26,857 bases of DNA from positions 1-26,857 of the forward strand of contig CAYVFG010000012.1 in assembly GCA_964450915.1 (NCBI GenBank). Reading direction: 5' to 3'. This DNA comes from HO2-45-11b sp964450915 (GTDB lineage: Bacteria; Patescibacteriota; Andersenbacteria; UBA10190). Positions 12,694 through 19,835 of the stretch are shown here, piece by piece. Position 1 is the stretch's first letter; the number at the start of each line of letters is the position of its first letter. Position numbers and translations under genes: made by a program. The notes under the pieces were generated by a model. That model had not been told where the DNA came from and did not search any database. It was given only the letters and a program-made list of their open reading frames with translations.

Positions 12694-13536
12694 ATGCCTA
12701 TTAAACACTACAAATCAAGTCGCGGAGCTCGCAAGAAAGCATCGATCGTAGATCGAACAGACCTGTATCGCGGAGAGCCGATGAAGGCGAAGCTTACAAA
12801 AAAGACTGCTACAAGCGGACGTGGAAGTGCTGGAAAGATTACCACACGACATCGCGGAGGCGGAGTAAAGAGAGCTGTTCGTATGGTAGATTTTGGACAA
12901 GAAAAGCTTGGCATTCCTGGACGAGTGGAACACGTTGAATTCGATCCGAATCGATCTGCATACCTTGCGCGCATTGTGTATAAGGATGGAGAGCGCAGAT
13001 ACGTTCTTGCATGGGCTGGCGCAGTTGAAGGGTCTATGATGATTGCCGACGAGAAGGCTCCGGAAAAAGACGGTAACCGCATGCAATTAAAGAATGTGAC
13101 TCCTGGACTTTCCGTGCACAACGTAGAGATCATGCCTGGTCGAGGCGGAATCTTATTCCGATCCGCAGGATCATATGGAATGGTGATGGACGTGCAGGGT
13201 GATCATGCTCAGATTAAGATGGCATCAGGAGAGGTTCGCTTGATTTCTAAGGAATGTTATGCCACAATTGGCTCGGTTAGCAATCCAGATTGGCGTCTCC
13301 AAACAATTGGTTCAGCTGGTCGAAATCGTCGCCTTGGAAAGCGTCCGAACGTACGAGGAAAAGTAATGAATCCTGTTGACCATCCTCATGGAGGTGGAGA
13401 AGGTGCTCAATCTATCGGGTTGAAGTATCCGAAGACGAAATGGGGAAAGCATGCGAACGGAGTTAAAACTCGCAAGCCGAACAGGTATTCGAATCAATTT
13501 ATATTAGAACGAAGAAAGAGTAAGAAGAAAAAATAA
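12694..13536 (+). CDS. rplB: 50S ribosomal protein uL2
   Basis: The 280-residue protein is uL2, needed for subunit joining and peptidyl transfer. NPVDHPHGGGEG (226-237) contains the highly conserved histidine. Other matches are TTRHRGGGVKRAVRMVDF and GRNRRLGKRPNVRG. Normal length. It starts 3 nt after rplW, with junction TAACCTATG and no Shine-Dalgarno. Confidence 0.97.
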   Translation: MPIKHYKSSRGARKKASIVDRTDLYRGEPMKAKLTKKTATSGRGSAGKITTRHRGGGVKRAVRMVDFGQEKLGIPGRVEHVEFDPNRSAYLARIVYKDGERRYVLAWAGAVEGSMMIADEKAPEKDGNRMQLKNVTPGLSVHNVEIMPGRGGILFRSAGSYGMVMDVQGDHAQIKMASGEVRLISKECYATIGSVSNPDWRLQTIGSAGRNRRLGKRPNVRGKVMNPVDHPHGGGEGAQSIGLKYPKTKWGKHANGVKTRKPNRYSNQFILERRKSKKKK

Positions 13537-13542
13537 CCTATT

Positions 13543-13857
13543 ATGTCACGATCACTTAAAAAAGGACCATTCATTGATGCTCACTTGCTCGCAAAAGTGA
13601 AGAACTTAAAACAGGGCGACCGCACTGTTATTAAGACATGGAGCCGCAGATCCACTATTTTCCCTGAGATGGTTGGTTTTCGATTTGGCGTACATAACGG
13701 AAAAGAGCATATTCCGGTAATGATTACTGAAGATATGGTTGGCCATAAGCTCGGAGAATTTTCACTGACTCGAAAGTTCGTTCGACATGGTGGAAAGCTT
13801 CAAAAAGAAGTTGAATCTGCTCCTAAGGCTGCCCCTGCAGCTGCTGGCAAGAAATAA
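13543..13857 (+). CDS. rpsS: 30S ribosomal protein uS19
   Basis: The 104-residue protein is uS19 of the 30S head: MSRSLKKGPFIDAHLLAKV, RRSTIFPEMVGFRFGVHNGK, GHKLGEFSLTRKFVRHGG. The last 20 residues or so (KEVESAPKAAPAAAGKK) are an Ala/Lys-rich tail beyond the common 92-residue length. Junction with rplB is TAACCTATTATG; rplV follows after 6 nt. Confidence 0.96.
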   Translation: MSRSLKKGPFIDAHLLAKVKNLKQGDRTVIKTWSRRSTIFPEMVGFRFGVHNGKEHIPVMITEDMVGHKLGEFSLTRKFVRHGGKLQKEVESAPKAAPAAAGKK

Positions 13858-13863
13858 TCTCCT

Positions 13864-14460
13864 ATGAAAGTTTCTGCTACACAAAAACACGCTCGAATGT
13901 CTCCTCGAAAAATCCGTCCATATGCACGGTTGGTTCAGGGAATGACATCGGATAGAGCGATCAGCCAGCTTACGTTTGCTACCGGGAAAGCTCCTGAAAT
14001 TTTATTGCATGTAGTGAAAAGCGCAGTTGCCAATGCGGTAAATACACACGAACTTGATAAGGATAGCTTGAAGATTTCTAGCGTTCTTATTAATCAAGGA
14101 TTGGTGATGAAGCGATTTAATCCCGTTTCCAAGGGTATGGCTCACGCCATTTTAAAGCGCACTGCTCATGTTACGGTTGTGGTGGAAGGCGATGCTGTTG
14201 TAAAAGCAGGCGCAAAGAAGCCTAAGAAAGCCGAAGCGATTAAAACGGTTTCTGCCAGCGAATTTGTTGAGTTGGCGCAAAAGGCAAAAGATACAGAAGA
14301 ACAAGCAGCTCCGGAGGAGCATTTGCATAAGCACGATGCGACAGAAGAGCGCGCAATCGAAACGATTGAAGATAAGAAGCAACTTGCTTCAAGCAAGATC
14401 AAGATGAATCAAAAAGGCGGAGACGGGAAGAAGACGCATCGCAGAAAGAGTATTGGATAA
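13864..14460 (+). CDS. rplV: 50S ribosomal protein uL22, with long C-terminal extension
   Basis: The first 115 residues are uL22, whose beta-hairpin reaches into the exit tunnel: ARMSPRKIRPYARLVQGM, HVVKSAVANAVNTHELD, RFNPVSKGMAHAILKRTAH. The remaining 80 or so residues are an added tail of charged, low-complexity helix (KAKDTEEQAAPEEHLHKHD, ATEERAIETIEDKKQ) ending in a basic stretch (GGDGKKTHRRKSIG). Most uL22 proteins are 110-120 residues. Start junction TAATCTCCTATG is identical to that of rplF. Confidence 0.95.
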   Translation: MKVSATQKHARMSPRKIRPYARLVQGMTSDRAISQLTFATGKAPEILLHVVKSAVANAVNTHELDKDSLKISSVLINQGLVMKRFNPVSKGMAHAILKRTAHVTVVVEGDAVVKAGAKKPKKAEAIKTVSASEFVELAQKAKDTEEQAAPEEHLHKHDATEERAIETIEDKKQLASSKIKMNQKGGDGKKTHRRKSIG

Positions 14461-14482
14461 TATCTAGACTATATAATTTCCT

Positions 14483-15223
14483 ATGGGACGAAAAACAAAT
14501 CCAAATATATTACGAATCGGTAACATTCTCCACAACTGGGATGCGAAGTGGTTTTCAGATAACCCGAAAGATTTCAGTACGAATCTGATTCAGGATGTTA
14601 AGATTCGAACGTACTTAAAGAAAAGTTTGCGATCAGCATCTATTTCTCGAGTCGAGGTTGTGCGACAAGCAAAGGAAATCGCTCTTACGGTGCACACATC
14701 TCGTCCTGCAATGGTAATTGGCCGAGGCGGAAGCGGAATCGAGAAAATTCAAAAGGATTTGAAAAAGTTTTTAGGAAACGAAGTTCGCGTTCGCATTAAC
14801 GTTCAAGAGGTTCGAAATCCGGACACTGATGCAACTGCTGTTGCGACTCAAGTAGTGGATCAAATCGAGCGACGTATGCCGTATAGGAGAGTGCTCAAGC
14901 AGTCTGTGCAGCGTTCTATGCAGGCAGGAGCTCGAGGGGTTCGTATCGCAATCGCAGGACGATTAAATGGTGCGGACATTGCCCGCAGGGAATGGCTTGC
15001 GGATGGAAACGTTCCATTGCACACATTCAGAGCAGATATTTCATATGCTACAAAAACGGCATTTACTACATTCGGAACAATTGGAGTAAAGGTTTGGATT
15101 AATCGCGGTGAGTATGAAACGGAAAATACTGACAAGCCAGGCGAGACTATTGGTGCGCCAGTAAAAGAAAAAGCTGTGCCTCGACGCACCCGCCCATCTT
15201 TGGCTGATAAGGTGAAGAAATAA
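14483..15223 (+). CDS. rpsC: 30S ribosomal protein uS3
   Basis: The 246-residue protein is uS3 at the mRNA entry site. It begins MGRKTNPNILRIG and has a KH RNA-binding domain with MVIGRGGSGIEKIQKDLKKF, then the C-terminal domain MQAGARGVRIAIAGRLNGAD. The C-terminal tail is basic. The gap to rplV is 22 nt and contains TATAAT (14472-14477) only 5 nt before the ATG, but without a matching -35 box. Start context TTTCCTATG, no Shine-Dalgarno. Confidence 0.97.
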   Translation: MGRKTNPNILRIGNILHNWDAKWFSDNPKDFSTNLIQDVKIRTYLKKSLRSASISRVEVVRQAKEIALTVHTSRPAMVIGRGGSGIEKIQKDLKKFLGNEVRVRINVQEVRNPDTDATAVATQVVDQIERRMPYRRVLKQSVQRSMQAGARGVRIAIAGRLNGADIARREWLADGNVPLHTFRADISYATKTAFTTFGTIGVKVWINRGEYETENTDKPGETIGAPVKEKAVPRRTRPSLADKVKK

Positions 15224-15233
15224 TTGAACTGAT

Positions 15234-15644
15234 ATGGCATTTATTCCTCGAAAAGTAAAACATCGAAAGCACCAAAAGGGGTCCGTTCGCGGAGCTTCAA
15301 AAGGTTCTCTTTCTGTTGATTTCGGACAGTATGGGCTAAAAGCAATGGAAAGCCGATGGATTTCTGCGCGCCAGCTAGAAGCTGCTCGTCGCGCAGTTAC
15401 TCGCCATGCAAAGCGAAGCGGAAAAGTATGGATCCGTGTGTTTCCGGATAAGCCGATTACTCAAAAGGGTGCGGAAACTCCGATGGGAAAAGGAAAAGGA
15501 TCTGTGGATCATTTCGTGGCAGTCGTTCGTCGAGGACGTATCGTATTCGAAGTAGATGGAATGGACGAAGCAACGGCTCGCGAAGGGCTTCGCCTAGCAG
15601 CTCAGAAGCTTTCTATTAAAACCAAGTTTGTAAAGAAGATTTAA
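15234..15644 (+). CDS. rplP: 50S ribosomal protein uL16
   Basis: The 136-residue protein is uL16, near the A-site tRNA elbow. FIPRKVKHRKHQKGS at the N-terminus, ESRWISARQLEAARRAVTRH, and KPITQKGAETPMGKGKGSVD are diagnostic. Normal length. It lies between rpsC (10-nt gap) and rpmC (4-nt gap). Start context ACTGATATG. Confidence 0.97.
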   Translation: MAFIPRKVKHRKHQKGSVRGASKGSLSVDFGQYGLKAMESRWISARQLEAARRAVTRHAKRSGKVWIRVFPDKPITQKGAETPMGKGKGSVDHFVAVVRRGRIVFEVDGMDEATAREGLRLAAQKLSIKTKFVKKI

Positions 15645-15648
15645 GACT

Positions 15649-15840
15649 ATGAACATGCAAGAACTCGCACAATTATCTTCCGAGGAATTATCTGTAAAAT
15701 TGACGAACGCTCGCCAAGAGTTGTTCGCTATGGCACAGAACGTTGCTACGGGGAAAGAGAAGAATTTTGCACAGCTCAAAGGTCTTCGAGGTGATGTTGC
15801 TCGAATTTTTACGGCAATTAAGGCAAAAGAAGCTAAATAG
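15649..15840 (+). CDS. rpmC: 50S ribosomal protein uL29
   Basis: This 63-residue two-helix protein has the uL29 pattern: MNMQELAQLSSEELSVKL, ARQELFAMAQNVATG, LKGLRGDVARIFTAIKAKE. It borders the tunnel exit beside uL23. Position between rplP and rpsQ is canonical. The 38-nt gap to rpsQ is one of the longest in the operon and shows no clear signal. Start context AAGACTATG; stop TAG. Confidence 0.92.
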   Translation: MNMQELAQLSSEELSVKLTNARQELFAMAQNVATGKEKNFAQLKGLRGDVARIFTAIKAKEAK

Positions 15841-15878
15841 CTTGCGTTTTTAGACTTATTCATTCATAGTAATTTCTT

Positions 15879-16145
15879 ATGAGTACTCCAGATACAACAC
15901 AGGAAGGCACAAGAAAGCGACAGCTTTCAGGTACTGTGGTGCGCAAGTCTGGAGCTAAGACAGTTTCTGTTGAAATTATTCGCGTGGTGGCTCATCCGCT
16001 CTACGGAAAGCGAATGAATCGAACGAGCAGATATTTAGCTCACGATGAAAGCAACGAAATTACTGTTGGAGACGCAGTGTTAATTGAAGAATCCCGACCG
16101 CTTTCAAAGCGCAAGCGTTGGGTAGTAATTAAGAAAACGGTATGA
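15879..16145 (+). CDS. rpsQ: 30S ribosomal protein uS17
   Basis: The 88-residue protein is uS17, a 16S rRNA 5'-domain assembly protein: RQLSGTVVRKSGAKTVSVEI, HPLYGKRMNRTSRYLAHDE, GDAVLIEESRPLSKRKRW. Normal length with a short N-terminal tail. Its TGA stop overlaps the rplN ATG by 4 nt (ATGA), indicating translational coupling. It also shows that TGA is a stop codon in this genome. Confidence 0.95.
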   Translation: MSTPDTTQEGTRKRQLSGTVVRKSGAKTVSVEIIRVVAHPLYGKRMNRTSRYLAHDESNEITVGDAVLIEESRPLSKRKRWVVIKKTV

Positions 16146-16513
16146 TCCAGGAAGAAGCTAAATTAACAGTTGCGGACAATTCCGGCGGAAAGATGATTAA
16201 AGTCATCCGGATTTTGGGATCCACAAATCGACGATATGCATATATCGGAGATGTGGTTGTTGCTGCAGTTAAGGTTGCGGAACCTCGTGCATCTGTAAAG
16301 AAAGGCGATATCGTTCGCGCAGTAATTGTACGTGTACGCAAGGAGCATAAGCGCCCAGACGGCACTGCTATTCGATTTGATGACAATGCAGCGGTTATTG
16401 TTAATAAAGAATCAAAAGAGCCGATCGGAACTCGTGTATTCGGACCAATTGCTCGAGAGCTTCGAGCTCGAGGTTTTCAAAAGATTGTTTCACTTGCATC
16501 TGAAGTTTGGTAA
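16142..16513 (+). CDS. rplN: 50S ribosomal protein uL14
   Basis: The 123-residue protein is uL14 at the subunit interface: MIQEEAKLTVADNSGGKMIK, VKKGDIVRAVIVRVRKEHKR, AAVIVNKESKEPIGTRVFGP. Normal length. Its ATG overlaps the rpsQ stop; rplX begins 5 nt after its stop. Confidence 0.97.
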   Translation: MIQEEAKLTVADNSGGKMIKVIRILGSTNRRYAYIGDVVVAAVKVAEPRASVKKGDIVRAVIVRVRKEHKRPDGTAIRFDDNAAVIVNKESKEPIGTRVFGPIARELRARGFQKIVSLASEVW

Positions 16514-16518
16514 TTCCT

Positions 16519-16842
16519 ATGACTATGATTACTCCAAAAATTAAAACAGGCGATACGGTACGAGTGCTCCGTGGAAAAGATGCTGGCAAGAAAGCAAAAG
16601 TTATTGCCGTTCTCCCGCAAGAAGATCGCGTTGTTATTGAAGGGCTAAATACGGTGTTTAAGCACGTAAAGCCTCGCCAGTCAGGCCAGAAGGGCCAACG
16701 CGTAAGCATATCTGCTCCTATTCCACTTGCGAATGTTCAAGTTATTTGCGGAGCATGCAAAAAAGGAACAAAGGTTGCGATCACGCGAGAGAATGGCGTT
16801 CGCCAGCGCACGTGCAAGCAATGTAATACAGTAATTGAATAA
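16519..16842 (+). CDS. rplX: 50S ribosomal protein uL24 with zinc ribbon
   Basis: The 107-residue protein is uL24, an assembly initiator: KIKTGDTVRVLRGKDAGKKA carries the KOW motif. C77xxC80 and C99xxC102 form a zinc-ribbon-like C-terminus. I start at ATG 16519, in the context AATTCCTATG, rather than an in-frame TTG at 16507 that would overlap rplN. rplE starts 4 nt after the stop. Confidence 0.95.
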   Translation: MTMITPKIKTGDTVRVLRGKDAGKKAKVIAVLPQEDRVVIEGLNTVFKHVKPRQSGQKGQRVSISAPIPLANVQVICGACKKGTKVAITRENGVRQRTCKQCNTVIE

Positions 16843-16846
16843 TCCT

Positions 16847-17392
16847 ATGCCCGTTATTACCCCTACAACAAAAAAGCTTGCTGAAGCGATGAAGATTAAA
16901 AACATTCACGCAGTTCCCCGCATTACGAAAGTAATGGTGACTGTCGGTGTTGGAAAGAATCGAGACAATAAGCAATACATAGAAGCTATTCAAAAGGACT
17001 TGGCTGCTATCACTGGGCAAAAGCCAAAAGAAACTCACGCAAAGAAATCTATCGCAGGATTCAATGTTCGAGAGGGTAACTTGGTGGGATACAGCGTTAC
17101 GCTTCGCGGAAAGCGCATGGAAGACTTTATTACTCGGTTTGTCGACGTGACGTTGCCTCGAGTTCGTGATTTTAGAGGGCTTTCATTGAAAGTATTAGAC
17201 GGATACGGAAATGCCAGTATCGGCCTTACGGAACAGCTTGCATTCCCGGAAATTCATGCTGATAAGACAGACGTTATCTTCGGCGTTGGTATTACATTTG
17301 TAAGCACGGCGAAGGATAACGAAACGGCAGAGCAGATGCTCCGAGCTCTCGGATTCCCGTTCCGAGGAGCAGATGAACTTGATGAAAAATAG
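16847..17392 (+). CDS. rplE: 50S ribosomal protein uL5
   Basis: The 181-residue protein is uL5, the 5S rRNA-binding protein of the central protuberance: AVPRITKVMVTVGVG, ITGQKPKETHAKKSIAGF, LRGKRMEDFITRFVDVTLPR and RDFRGLS. Normal length. The ATG at 16847 with junction TAATCCTATG is preferred to an in-frame TTG at 16835 inside rplX. A 31-nt gap precedes rpsN. Confidence 0.96.
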   Translation: MPVITPTTKKLAEAMKIKNIHAVPRITKVMVTVGVGKNRDNKQYIEAIQKDLAAITGQKPKETHAKKSIAGFNVREGNLVGYSVTLRGKRMEDFITRFVDVTLPRVRDFRGLSLKVLDGYGNASIGLTEQLAFPEIHADKTDVIFGVGITFVSTAKDNETAEQMLRALGFPFRGADELDEK

Positions 17393-17423
17393 CAAATACA
17401 GTATTCTCACTATCTAACGACCT

Positions 17424-17609
17424 ATGGCAAAAACATCATCCATTGCAAAGAGCAAGAGACCGGCGAAATTTTCGACCCGTGTTCGAAATCGTTGCAAGCT
17501 CTGCGGACGCCCTCGCGGATATATGGGGGATTTTGGAATGTGCCGTATTTGTTTCCGAGAACAGGCAGAAGCTGGGGTAGTTCCTGGAATTAGAAAATCA
17601 TCTTGGTAA
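17424..17609 (+). CDS. rpsN: 30S ribosomal protein uS14, zinc-binding (type Z)
   Basis: The 61-residue protein is the short zinc form of uS14: FSTRVRNRCKLCGRPRGYMG then FGMCRICFREQAEAG and the C-terminal GIRKSSW. The four ligands are C24, C27, C40 and C43. It completes the 30S head near uS3 and uS10. Start context CGACCTATG. Confidence 0.97.
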   Translation: MAKTSSIAKSKRPAKFSTRVRNRCKLCGRPRGYMGDFGMCRICFREQAEAGVVPGIRKSSW

Positions 17610-17619
17610 TTTTACGACT

Positions 17620-18006
17620 ATGGACTCTGTAGCAAACATTTTAACGATACTATTGAACGGACAGCGTGTGGGCAAAGAACGCGTGGCTGTGCCGTATTCA
17701 AAATTTGCAAAGAATTTTCTAGATTTTCTTAAGAAAGAGAACTTGATTGGCGATGTTCGACTTCAAGAAACGCCAATTGCAAAATTAGTTGTTTCTCTTG
17801 CATACGAAGACGATGAAACTCCAAAGATTGCAGGCGCAAAGAGAATTAGCAAGCCAGGACGACGAGTATATGTAGGGGCTTCCAACTTGCCGTATTCTCA
17901 GCAAGATAACGGAATGATTATCGTATCAACTCCGGAAGGATTGATGGACGAAAAGCACGCTCGAGGCAAGAAAGTGGGCGGAGAACTTATTTGCGCTATT
18001 TGGTAA
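17620..18006 (+). CDS. rpsH: 30S ribosomal protein uS8
   Basis: The 128-residue protein is uS8, which binds the central domain of 16S rRNA: MDSVANILTILLNGQRVGKE at the N-terminus and the conserved C-terminus IIVSTPEGLMDEKHARGKKV with GGELICAIW. In E. coli uS8 represses the spc operon; no target site was identified here. Start context TACGACTATG; rplF follows after 6 nt. Confidence 0.96.
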   Translation: MDSVANILTILLNGQRVGKERVAVPYSKFAKNFLDFLKKENLIGDVRLQETPIAKLVVSLAYEDDETPKIAGAKRISKPGRRVYVGASNLPYSQQDNGMIIVSTPEGLMDEKHARGKKVGGELICAIW

Positions 18007-18012
18007 TCTCCT

Positions 18013-18555
18013 ATGTCACGAATTGGTAAAAAAGAAATACTGATCCCCGCTGGCGTAACTGTCACGATTAATGGTGCTGACGTTACTGTGAAAGGGCCTA
18101 AGGGCGAAATTACGGTTCCTGTACACTCCGTTATCGGTGTTGCTGTCCAAGACAACGTTCTTACATGTTCCATTGCGCGAAAAACGAAGAAATCTTCAGC
18201 GCTGTGGGGGACAATGCGGGCAATCTTATCTAATGCGGTCGAGGGTGTTTCTACCGGATTTAAGAAACAGCTAGAATTGCAAGGAGTGGGATACCGCGCA
18301 TCTATGCAGGGCAAGAATCTTCAGCTGCTTGTTGGGTATTCTCACCCGGTTATCATTGAAGCTCCGGAAGGAATTACGTTTGCTGTGGAAAAAGAAATCG
18401 TTACCGTTGAAGGGTTTGATGCGTATATGGTTGGACAGATTGCAGCGGATATTCGAAAAGTTCGACCGCCAGAACCGTACAAAGGTAAGGGTATTCGATA
18501 CGTTGGCGAGCACGTTCGCAGAAAAGTTGGTAAAATTGTAGGTTCTGCAGCATAA
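18013..18555 (+). CDS. rplF: 50S ribosomal protein uL6
   Basis: The 180-residue protein is uL6, near the sarcin-ricin loop: SRIGKKEILIPAGVTVTING, LELQGVGYRASMQGKNLQL, and the C-terminal RPPEPYKGKGIRYVGEHVRR. Normal length with both repeated domains. Junction TAATCTCCTATG matches that of rplV exactly over 12 bases. Confidence 0.97.
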   Translation: MSRIGKKEILIPAGVTVTINGADVTVKGPKGEITVPVHSVIGVAVQDNVLTCSIARKTKKSSALWGTMRAILSNAVEGVSTGFKKQLELQGVGYRASMQGKNLQLLVGYSHPVIIEAPEGITFAVEKEIVTVEGFDAYMVGQIAADIRKVRPPEPYKGKGIRYVGEHVRRKVGKIVGSAA

Positions 18556-18567
18556 TACATAATTACT

Positions 18568-18903
18568 ATGAATCACCTACGACGAAACCGAAGACATGGA
18601 AAAATCCGATCCCGAATGATTGGTACTGCTTCGCGTCCTCGAGCATGCGTATATCGAAGCATTAAGGGGCTCGAAGTGCAGATTATTGATGATGCAAAAG
18701 GAGTGACTCTTGTATCTGCGCACAAGATCGCTGATGGTAAAATGAATAAAACGGACCTTGCTAAGCAATTAGGATTGGATCTGGCAAAGAGCGCGCTTGC
18801 GAAAAACATTTCCGTAATCGTTTTTGATCGAGGAGGATATCGATACCACGGACGAGTTAAGGCGTTGGCTGAGGCAATGCGAGAAGGCGGACTCAAGTTT
18901 TAA
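18568..18903 (+). CDS. rplR: 50S ribosomal protein uL18
   Basis: The 111-residue protein is uL18, which binds 5S rRNA with uL5: GTASRPRACVYRSIKGLEVQ, IDDAKGVTLVSAHKI and DRGGYRYHGRVKALAEAMRE. The length is slightly short but within the family range. Start context ATTACTATG, no Shine-Dalgarno. Confidence 0.96.
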   Translation: MNHLRRNRRHGKIRSRMIGTASRPRACVYRSIKGLEVQIIDDAKGVTLVSAHKIADGKMNKTDLAKQLGLDLAKSALAKNISVIVFDRGGYRYHGRVKALAEAMREGGLKF

Positions 18904-18917
18904 TATTGAATTACACT

Positions 18918-19370
18918 ATGGCGTTTACACCAGGACAACTTGATGACAATCAATTCGGACACGAAGTGTTAGAGATTTCTCGCGTCGTGCGCGTGGTAAA
19001 GGGCGGTCGCAGATTCAGATTTCGCGCAACGGTGGTTGTTGGAGATAGGCAGGGCAAGATCGGACTCGGGATCAGCAAGAGCCGAGACGTTCAGCAGGCA
19101 ATCCAAAAGGCGCAGGCTCGTGCGATGAAGCGAATTGTAACTATTCCTGTTGTCGATGGCACAATCCAGCATGAAGTGGTTGCAAAGTTTAAAGGAGCAA
19201 AAGTTTTATTAAAACCAGCTCGTCCTGGAACGGGAGTTATTGCAGGCGGTATTATTCGAACAGTTGCTGATTTGGTTGGAATTCGCGACTTGGTATCCAA
19301 GCGATACGGTTCTTCGAACAGAATCAGCAATGCGCGAGCAACTATCAAGGCTTTTCAAGAGCTAGTATAA
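18918..19370 (+). CDS. rpsE: 30S ribosomal protein uS5
   Basis: The 150-residue protein is uS5, involved in accuracy and mRNA unwinding: EISRVVRVVKGGRRFRFRAT, VGDRQGKIGLGISKSRDVQQ, LVSKRYGSSNRISNARATIK. Slightly shorter than E. coli (167). I start at ATG 18918 (context TACACTATG); an in-frame TTG at 18906 is less likely. rplO follows only 9 nt after the stop, so rpmD (uL30), normally placed here, is absent. Confidence 0.96.
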   Translation: MAFTPGQLDDNQFGHEVLEISRVVRVVKGGRRFRFRATVVVGDRQGKIGLGISKSRDVQQAIQKAQARAMKRIVTIPVVDGTIQHEVVAKFKGAKVLLKPARPGTGVIAGGIIRTVADLVGIRDLVSKRYGSSNRISNARATIKAFQELV

Positions 19371-19379
19371 TATAATCAT

Positions 19380-19835
19380 ATGTCAGTATTTACACTTCCA
19401 GCTATAACAAAGAAAAAGAATCGCCTAGGCCGAGGACATGGTCGCAACGGTGGCAAGTCTGGTCGTGGGCAAAAAGGTCAAAAGTCTCGTGCCGGATATA
19501 GCGCAAAGAAAGGATTTGAAGGAGGGCAAACTCCGCTATACATGCGTTTCCCGAAGGGTCGCGGTATTAAGCAAATCAACCCTTCTCAGGTTAAGAAACC
19601 GATTGCAATTACGTTAGGAGTGCTTCGAGCATTTGAAGACGGAAGTATTGTCGGGCCGGGCCAACTGCATAAGCGCGGATATGTTCCAAAGAGAACTGAT
19701 CTTGTAAAGCTTATTGGAAACGGAGAATTGAAAGGCAAGTATACTGTTCGAGTTCATGCATGCACACCAGGAGCACGGGCTGTTGTTGAAAAAAATGGCG
19801 GAACAATAGAACTGATTGAACGAAAAACGGCGTGA
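19380..19835 (+). CDS. rplO: 50S ribosomal protein uL15
   Basis: The 151-residue protein is uL15: RLGRGHGRNGGKSGRGQKGQ at the N-terminus, GFEGGQTPLYMRFPKGRG, and the C-terminal VRVHACTPGARAVVEKNGG domain. Normal length. Its TGA stop overlaps the secY GTG start by 4 nt, so the two are translationally coupled. Confidence 0.97.
   Translation: MSVFTLPAITKKKNRLGRGHGRNGGKSGRGQKGQKSRAGYSAKKGFEGGQTPLYMRFPKGRGIKQINPSQVKKPIAITLGVLRAFEDGSIVGPGQLHKRGYVPKRTDLVKLIGNGELKGKYTVRVHACTPGARAVVEKNGGTIELIERKTA

Noticed and set aside
14461..14483. Internal promoter before rpsC from the TATAAT at 14472
   Set aside because: No acceptable -35 box at 16-18 bp, and the gene lies in the middle of a continuous operon.
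16507..18917. TTG starts for rplX (16507), rplE (16835) and rpsE (18906)
   Set aside because: Each has an ATG 12 nt downstream in the C-T-ATG context that gives the usual protein start; for rplX and rplE the TTG lies inside the preceding gene.
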